A stretch of 9,494 nt of DNA from Anaerolineales bacterium (GCA_017882065.1 JADGQD010000068.1:1-9494); one strand, 5' to 3'. Positions 1 through 6,977 are shown, counted from the stretch's first letter. Numbers and translations: made by a program. Notes: generated from the sequence alone by a model not told the origin.

Positions 1-38
1 TATTTTGGGAGAAATGATACAGTCAATTCTTTAGCCAT

Positions 39-233
39 TTATCCTATTATTTCTTTCACCCGTCCCACCTGCCCGTCCATCAGGCGGACCTTGATGCCGT
101 GCGGGTGGGTGGGCGAACTGGTCAGGATATCCTTGACGATGCCCTCGGTCAGCTTGCCGGTGGGCTGGTCCTGTTTCAGGACGATGCGGACGCGTAGTCC
201 GGATTTGATGCAGGAGCGAGTGTTACCATTCAT
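39..233 (-). CDS. YwbE family small protein (DUF2196)
   Basis: A complete 64-residue protein, the usual size for the YwbE/DUF2196 family. The sequence shows the family pattern throughout: an N-terminal R-S-x-I-K-x-G-L stretch, a central LKQDQPTGKLTEGIVKDIL block, then a T-x-S-P-x-H-P-H-G-I-K-V-R-L segment and a closing DGQVGRVKEI. The family is widespread in bacteria and has no established biochemical role; the basic, strand-rich sequence would suit a small nucleic-acid or ribosome-associated barrel, but that is inference. The ATG is preceded on the minus strand by AGAGAGG, with seven bases (CGGAAAC) before the start, a plausible ribosome binding site. It lies downstream of the RAYT gene on the same strand, separated by about 90 bases that hold a REP-like hairpin, so shared transcription is possible but not shown. 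I see no signal peptide or membrane segment. Confidence 0.88.
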   Translation of the reverse strand: MNGNTRSCIKSGLRVRIVLKQDQPTGKLTEGIVKDILTSSPTHPHGIKVRLMDGQVGRVKEIIG

Positions 234-279
234 GTTTCCGCCTCTCTTTCATCAGACGTATACTCGATAGGAATATTTT

Positions 280-304
280 GGTGACGATGCTCTGCGTCGT
301 CACC
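280..304. repeat. REP-like hairpin, 3' side of RAYT (copy L1)
   Basis: Arms GGTGACGATGC (280-290) and GCGTCGTCACC (294-304) pair over 11 positions with one G-T wobble and a TCT triloop. Read on the minus strand the core is CGCAGAGCA, close to the CGCRGAGCG core of the other hairpins around the transposase gene. It is not followed by a T-run on either strand, so it does not look like an intrinsic terminator. Confidence 0.65.
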
Positions 305-312
305 CCTGTTTG

Positions 313-325
313 AACGCTCTGCGTT
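313..325. repeat. REP-like hairpin overlapping the RAYT stop codon (copy L2)
   Basis: Short perfect hairpin AACGC-TCT-GCGTT, 5 bp with a TCT triloop. It shares the octamer GCTCTGCG with the hairpin 27 bases to its left and covers the first two bases of the transposase stop codon (on the plus strand). On the minus strand its core reads CGCAGAGCG. Confidence 0.5.
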
Positions 326-851
326 ATTCTATCTCAAGGATTGCAGCCAACCCGGCGAAATTACGCGCACTGGAATAGCGCCAGTGTTCGGGTTCATCCA
401 CATATCCACGCCGTACCGGATTGCGATGGATGTATTGGACTTTCTGTTCAAACATCTCCTGGCTGTGGATTTGCTCCGGGTGATCGCCTTCCTGCCAGAA
501 CTGGTAGTCCCGGTCGGTACGATGGGTAAGTTTGTTCGAGGCCAGTTGCTTGAGAATAAAACGATTGTCCTGTGCAGTGTAGTAGTCAATGCTTTGCCGG
601 GCGGTAAAGGATTTGAAGTTTGCCAATTCCTTCGAGAGGTTGTCCGCAGCCGCTATCAGATGCAGATGGTTTTCCATCAAAACGTAAGCATACAGGATTA
701 TGCGCTTCTCTTTTTGCAGGAAAGCGAGCGAGTCAAAGATGATTTTGGCAATCTCTGGGTTGCTGAAAAGCGGCAGCCAGTTTACAGAAGTGGCAGTGAT
801 GAAATAAGGCAAGGTATCGCCCGGAAAGAATTTGTAACGAGATCGAGCCAT
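324..851 (-). CDS. REP-associated tyrosine transposase (RAYT, Y1 family)
   Basis: Full-length 175-residue Y1-type transposase of the RAYT group, single-strand DNA nucleases related to IS200/IS605 TnpA that act on REP hairpins. Catalytic features are all present: the HUH metal-binding pair H62-L-H64 in MENHLHLI, and the nucleophile Y140 in the diagnostic block YIHRNPVRRGYV (140-151), followed by EHWRYSSARNF. The N-terminal MARSRYKFFPG and a mid-protein FWQEGDHPEQI (118-128) are also typical of the group. The start is ATG with GGAAGGA just upstream on the minus strand. There is no accompanying TnpB, and no insertion-sequence ends beyond the flanking hairpins, which fits RAYTs as single-copy chromosomal genes. 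The gene is intact, with no frameshift. Hairpins with a CGCRGAGCG core lie on both sides and are the likely cognate REP sequences (inference). Confidence 0.93.
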   Translation of the reverse strand: MARSRYKFFPGDTLPYFITATSVNWLPLFSNPEIAKIIFDSLAFLQKEKRIILYAYVLMENHLHLIAAADNLSKELANFKSFTARQSIDYYTAQDNRFILKQLASNKLTHRTDRDYQFWQEGDHPEQIHSQEMFEQKVQYIHRNPVRRGYVDEPEHWRYSSARNFAGLAAILEIE

Positions 852-872
852 TTTCCTTCCTTCTTTGTGATC

Positions 873-885
873 TGCGCGGAGCGCA
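873..885. repeat. REP-like hairpin, 5' side of RAYT (copy R1)
   Basis: Perfect TGCGC-GGA-GCGCA, a 5-bp stem with GGA triloop, about 20 bases upstream of the transposase start. The plus-strand core CGCGGAGCG (875-883) matches the minus-strand core of the hairpins on the other side of the gene with R = G. Confidence 0.5.
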
Positions 886-894
886 AAGATGCCA

Positions 895-915
895 TTCCGC
901 CGCGGAGCGTCGGAA
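895..915. repeat. REP-like hairpin, 5' side of RAYT (copy R2)
   Basis: Arms TTCCG-C-CGC (895-903) and GCG-T-CGGAA (907-915) pair with one C/T mismatch (900 against 910) around a GGA triloop: 8 pairs in all. The core CGCGGAGCG (901-909) is identical to that of the hairpin at 873-885. Its right arm is also part of the first unit of the adjacent 20-base tandem repeat. Confidence 0.55.
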
Positions 916-961
916 CGAGAAAAGGAGCGTCGGAACGAGAAAAGAAGCGTTGGAACAAGAA
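904..961. repeat. 20-base tandem repeat, 2.9 copies
   Basis: Two identical units GGAGCGTCGGAACGAGAAAA (904-923, 924-943) and a diverged partial third unit (944-961) with three substitutions (GAAGCGTTGGAACAAGAA). The array ends exactly at the base before the stop codon of the PLP enzyme gene and runs into the REP-like hairpin to its left, suggesting slippage or amplification of half of a REP hairpin. Confidence 0.85.
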
Positions 962-2356
962 CTAATCCAGCAATCCTTCGGCGAACTTCAAAAAAACCTG
1001 CACATCTTCGAAATTGCTGACCAGCCCCACCGAGACGCGCACTGCGCCGGAGGCTTTGCCGTCAATGCACAGGCGGAAGTCATCCAGGCTCAAGCGCTGG
1101 CCGTGGCCGGGCTGGGTGAAACAGGCTGCCAGTTCGGGTTTGGAAATGCCCAGAGCGATCTCGCCTGCGCCCGGGTTGCAGAAACAGCCCGTCCGCAGGG
1201 AAATATTGTGCTGATTGGCTTCCTGCTCGATGAACCGGTGATCAAGCAGCCCGCCGTCTTTGTCGAAGAAGTTGGCCGTCACCGCACCGCCGCGCTTGAC
1301 CGTGGTCAGCGGCCCGTAGATGCGCACCAGCGGGACTCCGGTGCTGTGTTTCATTCCAGACAGGTTGTCCAGCAGCCAGCCGGTAAGAGTGCGCACACGC
1401 TCATGGATGGCCTCGAAGCCGATGGACTGGATGTGCTTCAGCCCGATTTCCACCGCCGGGATGTTGAGGTAGTCGAGCGTGCCGTCTTCGAAGGCGGCGG
1501 GAGCCTCGGCGAGATAGTACTTATCGCCCTGGACGGAGGCGACGGTGATCGTCCCTCCGGCGAACCAGGGGCGGTGCAGTTTCTCCAGTCCCTCGCGCCG
1601 GGCCACCAAAGCCCCGATGCCGGTCGGGTAGCCGAATATTTTGTAGAACGAGAGCGGGACGAAATCGGGCTTGTACTTTCCCAGGTCGAGGGGGTTGCTG
1701 GGGGCAAAAGCCGCCGCGTCGAGCAGCACATCCCAGCCCTTGGCATGGGCGCGCTCGATCCATTCAAGCGGGTGCTGGACTGCGGAGAAGTTGGACTGGG
1801 CCGGGTAGGCGAACAGGTTTTTTTTGTCCGCGGCTGCCAGGTCCAGAGACGCATCGAGAGAGTCCATGTCCACGCGCATGTCCGGAAGGCCGATCGGGAT
1901 GTAGGTCACCTCGGCGCCTTTGGCGTGGGCGAATTCCCGGATGCCGTTGACCGAGTTGTGGTTGTCGAAGGTCAGCAGATAGCGGCTGCCCGGTTCGAAG
2001 GGATAGGACTCGCCGACCAGTTTGAGTGCCCCGCTGGCGTTCTGAGTGAAGATGACGGTGTATTCGGCGGGGTTGGCGTTGAAGAATTGCAGGACGGTCG
2101 CGCGTGTGCTTTCGATCAGCCGCGTGGCAGCCAGCGAAGTGGGGTTGGAGGAGTGCGGGTTGCCAAGGACATGTTCGGCCAGCACTTGCTGATGAAGGCG
2201 CATTTGCGAATCGGCATACAGCCCGCCGCCGGTGTAATCGAGATAAATCTGGCCGGTGCGGTCGAGACGGGCGTAGTCACGGTCACGCAGTTCGTCTATA
2301 TCGTGAGTTTTGTCGTAGGTCGGATATTTTTGGACGAAATCAGCATATTCGGGCAC
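962..2356 (-). CDS. Class V aminotransferase-fold PLP enzyme, Moco-sulfurase-like
   Basis: A 464-residue PLP-dependent enzyme of aminotransferase class V. The signatures point to the molybdenum-cofactor-sulfurase branch rather than IscS/SufS: YLDYTGGGLYADS (38-50), GNPHSSNPTS (65-74), the PLP-stacking H133 in DNHNSV, the PLP-binding D213 in LLDAAAFAPSNPLDL, the Schiff-base lysine K239 in SFYKIFGYPTGIGAL, and LRTGCFCNPGA (387-397) with C391 and C393, one of which (C391 by analogy) would carry the persulfide. Such enzymes take sulfur from L-cysteine. Eukaryotic Moco sulfurases add a C-terminal MOSC domain; here the protein ends after the PLP domain, so the acceptor is unknown and could be a separate protein. 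The start is GTG with AAGGAG five bases upstream; no alternative start fits as well. No molybdenum-cofactor genes are seen nearby. It is divergent from the receiver/TnpA-like gene. A plain cysteine desulfurase role cannot be excluded. Confidence 0.88.
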   Translation of the reverse strand: MPEYADFVQKYPTYDKTHDIDELRDRDYARLDRTGQIYLDYTGGGLYADSQMRLHQQVLAEHVLGNPHSSNPTSLAATRLIESTRATVLQFFNANPAEYTVIFTQNASGALKLVGESYPFEPGSRYLLTFDNHNSVNGIREFAHAKGAEVTYIPIGLPDMRVDMDSLDASLDLAAADKKNLFAYPAQSNFSAVQHPLEWIERAHAKGWDVLLDAAAFAPSNPLDLGKYKPDFVPLSFYKIFGYPTGIGALVARREGLEKLHRPWFAGGTITVASVQGDKYYLAEAPAAFEDGTLDYLNIPAVEIGLKHIQSIGFEAIHERVRTLTGWLLDNLSGMKHSTGVPLVRIYGPLTTVKRGGAVTANFFDKDGGLLDHRFIEQEANQHNISLRTGCFCNPGAGEIALGISKPELAACFTQPGHGQRLSLDDFRLCIDGKASGAVRVSVGLVSNFEDVQVFLKFAEGLLD

Positions 2357-2361
2357 GGTAG

Positions 2362-2367
2362 CTCCTT
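2362..2367 (-). promoter_or_regulatory. Shine-Dalgarno AAGGAG fixing the GTG start
   Basis: On the minus strand AAGGAG is followed by five bases (CTACC) and GTG. This near-perfect site decides the GTG start of the PLP enzyme gene and contrasts with the divergent gene to the right, which has no such site. Confidence 0.85.
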
Positions 2368-2448
2368 ACATAAAACGATGAATTTTCCTTTATCGGAGAG
2401 CTCAAAAATGACAGGATCTTGGCTCAGATAAGTGCGCAGTACCCTGTA

Positions 2449-2457
2449 ATTTTAGCA
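2449..2457 (-). promoter_or_regulatory. Candidate extended -10 for the PLP enzyme gene
   Basis: The minus strand reads TGCTAAAAT, an extended -10 (TG-n-TAAAAT), roughly 90 bases upstream of the GTG start. No good -35 is visible, so this is tentative. Confidence 0.3.
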
Positions 2458-2478
2458 TTACTTTCCTATTTATAAGGC

Positions 2479-2507
2479 TTGCCTCTCTGACCAGCCCGTG
2501 ATAAACT
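2479..2507 (+). promoter_or_regulatory. Candidate promoter giving a near-leaderless transcript
   Basis: TTGCCT (2479-2484), a 17-base spacer, then TAAACT (2502-2507) with an upstream TG making an extended -10 (TG-A-TAAACT, 2499-2507). Each hexamer matches 4 of 6 consensus positions. Transcription would begin around 2513-2515, only a few bases before the ATG at 2517, which agrees with the absence of any Shine-Dalgarno sequence there. Confidence 0.45.
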
Positions 2508-2516
2508 TATTTAACG

Positions 2517-4097
2517 ATGTCAACGCCTTTGCTGATAATCACGTCAGACATCCCGTTCGGGGAACTTATCTGCCAGAGTCTGGAAGAGACAGGGCGGTTT
2601 GTTGTCCGCGTGACCGGAGAGCAGGGAGCCGCTGCGGCCTATGCGCGGGATTTCAAACCAGCGCTGGCTTTTCTGGACACTTCTCTGACTGAAATTGATT
2701 TGCTCAAAATTGGAGCCCTCCTGCGGCAGGTCAATCCAGAAATTATCTTTGTGGTCATTTCGGAAGCGGGCTGGCATTCAGCGCTTGAAGAGCTTTTCCC
2801 CCGGGAGTACCTCTCCAAACCGTTCTACCTGCCCGACCTGCTGGAGATGATGGAGAAATTCTTCCGCTCCTCCACCTCACTGGAACTACCCTCTCTGACG
2901 GAAAAAGTTGACTCGAATAACGATCTCCCCTGGCTCTCGGATGTGACGCGGGCCGCCCAGCATCTCACCCGGCTGACGCTCGAATCGTCGGCGCAGGCGG
3001 CGCTTATCACCCGCGCCGACCAGTTGTGGGCTTATGCCGGGCAATTGCCTCAGTCGGCAGCGCGCGAACTGGCCGATACCCTTTCGCGTTACTGGGACCA
3101 CCAGGAGGAGAATGATCTGGTGCGCTTTGTCCGCCTGGCCTCCACAAACGCCGAGCACATGCTGTATGCCACGCGCCTGGCCGAAGGCATGGTACTGGCG
3201 CTGGTCTTCGATGCCGAGACGCCTTTCAGTACCATCCGTACCCAGGCCTCGCAGTTGGTACATTCCCTCTCGGACTCACCTTCTGAAGAACAGCTGGACG
3301 AGGATAGGACGGGCAGCGAGACGGACAGGAACTCACTTTCGGATATTCGCTCCGACATCCCTGGACCGAATCCGCTCACAGACCTTCCGGTTGGTTCCGG
3401 ATATGACATCGGGCCGGCCATGCCGGGATCCAGGAAAGAGTCCAGACCGGCAGCCCCGTTGCCGTCCGCCGATTCACCGCCTTTCAGCCGCCGATCTTCT
3501 CCGGCGGTGCGGTTCAAGCTGCTGGTTGACACCGACCAGACCGAGACTCCGCCTGCCTCCCTCGAGGAGACGGACCAATCCCAGGCGGATACCCGTAATA
3601 TCAAAGCCCGAAAACCTGATTCGTCCCCGGAGACGATCCGGGATACGCGTCCGCGCTCGATTCCCGAAGTTGGGCGCAAAATCGTCCTGGAGCCGGTTTC
3701 GCCCGCTGTTTATAACCTGGACTATGCCTGCCTGCTGGTGCCGCGTTTCCCGCACCATCACATGACCGGCGACCTGTTGGACCGGTTGGGGGAATGGGTG
3801 CCGCAGATTTGCATCGCTTTCGCCTTGCGGCTGGAATATATCTCGGTCCGGCCTGAATATTTGCAATGGATCGTCAATGTGCCACCGGTCACCTCGCCCG
3901 CCTACCTGATGCGTATTTTGCGCCAGCATACTTCCGAAAATATTTTCGCCGAGTTCCCACGCTTCAAAAAAGATAACCCCTCCGGCGATTTCTGGGCGCC
4001 AGGTTATCTCATCATGGGAGGCTCCCAGCCGCCCCCGGCCCAGTTGATCAAAGATTTCATTACCCAGACGCGCCAGCGGCAGGGATTTTCTCAGTAG
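2517..4097 (+). CDS. Receiver + roadblock-like + inactive IS200 TnpA-like fusion protein
   Basis: A 526-residue multidomain protein. Residues 1-118 form a response-regulator receiver-like domain: S10-D11 where two acids are usual, phospho-acceptor D54 in LAFLDTSL, S82 and K101 in YLSKPF. Residues ~138-252 resemble a roadblock/LC7 domain (AALITRADQLWAYAGQLP, later GMVLALVFDAETPFSTIR). A polar Pro/Ser/Asp-rich linker follows (253-395). Residues 398-520 align with IS200/IS605 TnpA: YNLDYACLLVPR, TGDLLDRLGEWVPQI, RPEYLQWIVNVPP, FAEFPRFKK, FWAPGYLI. The HUH pair is replaced by Y448-L-Q450, and the catalytic tyrosine position appears as F514 in KDFITQ, so nuclease activity is not expected; a retained DNA- or RNA-hairpin-binding role is inference. 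An in-frame stop at 2502 and no other start codon make the ATG the only choice; no Shine-Dalgarno is present. No membrane segment. PolI follows 93 bases downstream. Confidence 0.85.
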   Translation: MSTPLLIITSDIPFGELICQSLEETGRFVVRVTGEQGAAAAYARDFKPALAFLDTSLTEIDLLKIGALLRQVNPEIIFVVISEAGWHSALEELFPREYLSKPFYLPDLLEMMEKFFRSSTSLELPSLTEKVDSNNDLPWLSDVTRAAQHLTRLTLESSAQAALITRADQLWAYAGQLPQSAARELADTLSRYWDHQEENDLVRFVRLASTNAEHMLYATRLAEGMVLALVFDAETPFSTIRTQASQLVHSLSDSPSEEQLDEDRTGSETDRNSLSDIRSDIPGPNPLTDLPVGSGYDIGPAMPGSRKESRPAAPLPSADSPPFSRRSSPAVRFKLLVDTDQTETPPASLEETDQSQADTRNIKARKPDSSPETIRDTRPRSIPEVGRKIVLEPVSPAVYNLDYACLLVPRFPHHHMTGDLLDRLGEWVPQICIAFALRLEYISVRPEYLQWIVNVPPVTSPAYLMRILRQHTSENIFAEFPRFKKDNPSGDFWAPGYLIMGGSQPPPAQLIKDFITQTRQRQGFSQ

Positions 4098-4190
4098 ATC
4101 AACAGTTAGTCAATATTCCCGTGCTGGAACCGGGACTACCGTTACGAACAGTACCAGGCGACCTGTTTCATTCGCCTTCCTCTGAACACC

Positions 4191-6974
4191 ATGCCCCCAA
4201 CCTTATACTTAATTGACGGCCATGCCTTGGCCTACCGCATGTATTTCGCGCTGACGGCTGGTGGGTCCAGCCAGCGCTGGCAGACCTCCACTGGCGAACC
4301 GACGGCGGGAATTTACGGCTTTGCGCGTGAACTCCTGCGCATCTTTGAGCAGGAAAAGCCCGATTATCTGGCGGTGGCCTTCGACACCGGCAAGACTTTC
4401 CGCGACACGATTTATCCCGAATACAAAGCCACACGCGCCAAGATGCCCGACGATTTGCGTCCGCAGATCGAGCGCATCCGTCAGATGGTTGATACCTTCA
4501 ACATCCCGCGCCTCGAGATGGAAGGCTTCGAAGCCGACGACGTGCTCGGTTCCGCCGCCGTTTGGGCCGCTAAACAGGGACTGGGCGTCAAAATCATCAC
4601 CGGTGACCGCGACCTGCTCCAACTCGTCAATGACCGCACCATCGTCTATCTGGCCGGCGACGATCAGAACTACATCACTCCCGAGGACGTGCTCGGAAAA
4701 CTGCACGTCAGGCCGGAGCAAGTGGTGGACTACAAAGCCATCGTAGGCGACAAGTCCGATAACATCCCCGGTGTACCCGGCGTGGGCGAAAAGACTACCG
4801 AGAACCTGATTTCGAAATACGGGACGCTGGACAACATCTATGCCCACCTGGACGAGATTGAGCCGCGCTGGCGGACCAAACTGGAGGCCGGGAAAGCGTC
4901 CGCTTACATGAGTTACAAACTCGCCGCCATCCGGACCGATTTAACGGTGGTAATTGACCTGGAGCAGGCCCGCACCGAGGCGTTCGAACCGGCCAAAGTG
5001 GAGGCTCTGTTTCGCGAGTTGGAATTCCGTTCTCTGATCGAAAAACTTAAAAAATTGACCGGCGCCTCGCCGGCCGGGACTCAGCAACTGAGTCTCTTCG
5101 GGGAGAAACCGCTGCGGGTTAGTGAGACACGCCCGGTGTACAGTACCGAGTCAAAAGTAAAAACCATCGTTGTGGATACCCTCACCGGGTTGGAGTCGTT
5201 GGTCAAGACTCTGAACGCCGCGTCCGTCATCTCGTTCGACACCGAAACCACTTCCACGGACGAGATGACCGCCAGCCTGGTCGGAATTTCACTGGCAATG
5301 AAAGCTGGCGAGGGGTATTACATCCCGGTCGGGCATAACGCCGGAACGCAGTTGCCGCTTGAACAGGTCGTTTCTGCTTTGCGCCGCCCGCTGACGGAAC
5401 CCCGCATCCCGAAAATCGGGCATCATCTGAAATACGACTTCATCATGCTGGCGCGCTACGGTATCCGCGTTGCACCTCTGGGCTTCGACACGATGGTGGC
5501 CGAATGGGTGCTCGACCCAGGCTCGCGCAACCTGGGGTTGAAGAACCTGGCCGGCGTCCGGCTGGGTGAGAGCATGACACGCATCGAGGAACTGATTGGC
5601 ACAGGAAAGAACCAGCGCTCGATGGCGGAGGTGTTTATTGGTGACGCGGCTCCGTATGCCGCTGCGGATGCCGAGACCACTTTACGCCTGATGCCGTTGC
5701 TCGAAGTTGAACTCAAGCGTGCCCCAAAACTGTGGGACCTTTTCGTCAATATCGAAGTGCCGCTCATCCCCGTTCTGGCCGACATGGAAATGGCGGGGAT
5801 CGCCCTCGACAAGGATTTCTTTGCCACCTTCTCATTGGAACTGAATGAACGCATGGCAAAACTTGAGAAACAGGTCTACGCGGCGGTCGGCAAGACTTTC
5901 AACCTCAACTCCACCCAGCAACTCTCGGACGTGCTCTTTGGGACCCTGCGCCTATCCCCGCCCGATAAGGGACGCAAGACCTCCTCAGGTCATTTCTCCA
6001 CCGCTGCGGGTGTGCTGGATGAGATGAGCGGGCAGCATCCCGTAGTGGATATGATCCTGGAATACCGCGAACTCTCCAAGCTCAAATCCACCTACGTGGA
6101 TGCGCTGCCGATGCAAATTCACCCGGAGGATGGCCGCGTGCACACCTCCTTCAGCCAGACGGCCACCGTCACCGGGCGGCTCTCCTCTTCCGACCCGAAC
6201 TTGCAGAACATACCAACCCGCACCGACCTGGGCCGCCGCGTCCGGCGTGGTTTTGTTGCTGATCCCGGCAACGTGCTCGTTTCGCTGGATTACTCGCAGA
6301 TTGAGTTGCGAATTGTGGCGCACATGGCCGGGGACGAGGCCATGTTGAACGCTTTCCGCGCCGGGCAGGACATTCATGCCACCACCGCGGCAGCCATTTA
6401 CGGGGTCCCGCTCAAAGCGGTAACAAAGGAAATGCGCCGCCATTCCAAAGCCATCAACTTCGGCCTCATCTATGGCATGTCGGCTTTTGGCCTGACGCGT
6501 TCCACTGAGTTGACCCTGTCCGAATCGCAGGATTTTGTTAAAGCATATTTCAAGCAGTTCCCCGGTGTCAAAATATATCTGGACGGTATTCGCAAGGAAG
6601 CCGCCCGGACCGGCTATGTGGAAACGATGCTGGGCCGCCGCCGGTACTTCCCCAATCTGAAGAGCGGCCTGAACCAGGCGATGAAGAACCGCGAGGAACG
6701 TGAAGCCATCAATGCCCCCATTCAGGGTACGGCTGCTGATATAATGAAAATCGCCATGATCAAAATTCCGCCTGCCCTGGCGCAAGCCGGTCTGCATGGC
6801 AAAATGCTCCTGCAAGTTCATGACGAACTGGTGGTGGAATGTCCGCTTACCGAATTGAGCGGTGTGGTCGGAGTGGTGCGGGACATTATGGAGAATGCCT
6901 ACCGAATGGGTATCCCGCTCACTACTGAGGCGCGCTGGGGCATGAACTGGGACGAGATGAAACCGGTCGAATAA
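4191..6974 (+). CDS. polA: DNA polymerase I
   Basis: A 927-residue family A polymerase for Okazaki-fragment maturation and repair, with all three domains. The 5'-3' nuclease (1-290) has D9, D116/D117 in GFEADDVLG, D139/D141 in TGDRD, and D187/D190 in VGDKSDNIPGVPGVG. The 3'-5' exonuclease (about 325-510) keeps D350/E352 (DTET), D416 (HHLKYD) and Y489/D493 (YAAAD), so proofreading is probably active, although the usual Asn of Exo II is H412. The polymerase domain has motif A with D700 (SLDYSQIELR), motif B RRHSKAINFGLIYG with K753, F757 and Y761, and motif C VHDE (876-879). F757 matches E. coli F762, predicting discrimination against dideoxynucleotides. QLSLF at 299-303, between the two nuclease domains, fits the beta-clamp-binding consensus. 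Start chosen at MPPTLYLIDG by family alignment; no clear Shine-Dalgarno. Confidence 0.98.
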   Translation: MPPTLYLIDGHALAYRMYFALTAGGSSQRWQTSTGEPTAGIYGFARELLRIFEQEKPDYLAVAFDTGKTFRDTIYPEYKATRAKMPDDLRPQIERIRQMVDTFNIPRLEMEGFEADDVLGSAAVWAAKQGLGVKIITGDRDLLQLVNDRTIVYLAGDDQNYITPEDVLGKLHVRPEQVVDYKAIVGDKSDNIPGVPGVGEKTTENLISKYGTLDNIYAHLDEIEPRWRTKLEAGKASAYMSYKLAAIRTDLTVVIDLEQARTEAFEPAKVEALFRELEFRSLIEKLKKLTGASPAGTQQLSLFGEKPLRVSETRPVYSTESKVKTIVVDTLTGLESLVKTLNAASVISFDTETTSTDEMTASLVGISLAMKAGEGYYIPVGHNAGTQLPLEQVVSALRRPLTEPRIPKIGHHLKYDFIMLARYGIRVAPLGFDTMVAEWVLDPGSRNLGLKNLAGVRLGESMTRIEELIGTGKNQRSMAEVFIGDAAPYAAADAETTLRLMPLLEVELKRAPKLWDLFVNIEVPLIPVLADMEMAGIALDKDFFATFSLELNERMAKLEKQVYAAVGKTFNLNSTQQLSDVLFGTLRLSPPDKGRKTSSGHFSTAAGVLDEMSGQHPVVDMILEYRELSKLKSTYVDALPMQIHPEDGRVHTSFSQTATVTGRLSSSDPNLQNIPTRTDLGRRVRRGFVADPGNVLVSLDYSQIELRIVAHMAGDEAMLNAFRAGQDIHATTAAAIYGVPLKAVTKEMRRHSKAINFGLIYGMSAFGLTRSTELTLSESQDFVKAYFKQFPGVKIYLDGIRKEAARTGYVETMLGRRRYFPNLKSGLNQAMKNREEREAINAPIQGTAADIMKIAMIKIPPALAQAGLHGKMLLQVHDELVVECPLTELSGVVGVVRDIMENAYRMGIPLTTEARWGMNWDEMKPVE

Positions 6975-6977
6975 GCG

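Noticed and set aside
280..304. Intrinsic terminator after the transposase gene
   Set aside because: The stem is good, but neither strand has a T-run after it; a REP-like role fits better.
904..961. Possible CRISPR array
   Set aside because: The 20-base units are directly adjacent with no spacers, fewer than three full copies, and no cas genes are present.
384..965. Plus-strand open frame opposite the transposase gene
   Set aside because: Antisense to a complete RAYT with all catalytic motifs; its end runs through the 20-base tandem repeat, and no family is recognised.
950..2431. Long plus-strand open frame (493 codons) opposite the PLP enzyme gene
   Set aside because: It is antisense to a gene with clear family motifs; the translation is rich in Gly, Val, Gln and Asp with no recognisable domain, as expected of a shadow frame in GC-rich DNA.
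3700..4097. Inserted IS200 element (active transposase) in the receiver protein
   Set aside because: The segment is in frame with the upstream domains, has no own start or IS ends, and lacks the HUH histidines and catalytic tyrosine, so it is a domain of the host protein rather than an insertion.
4117..4135. Hairpin TCCCG/CGGGA before polA as terminator or attenuator
   Set aside because: Only five pairs with a nine-base loop and no T-run; likely chance.
5985..6821. Minus-strand open frame (278 codons) inside polA
   Set aside because: Mirrors the conserved polymerase domain; the translation shows no independent motif.
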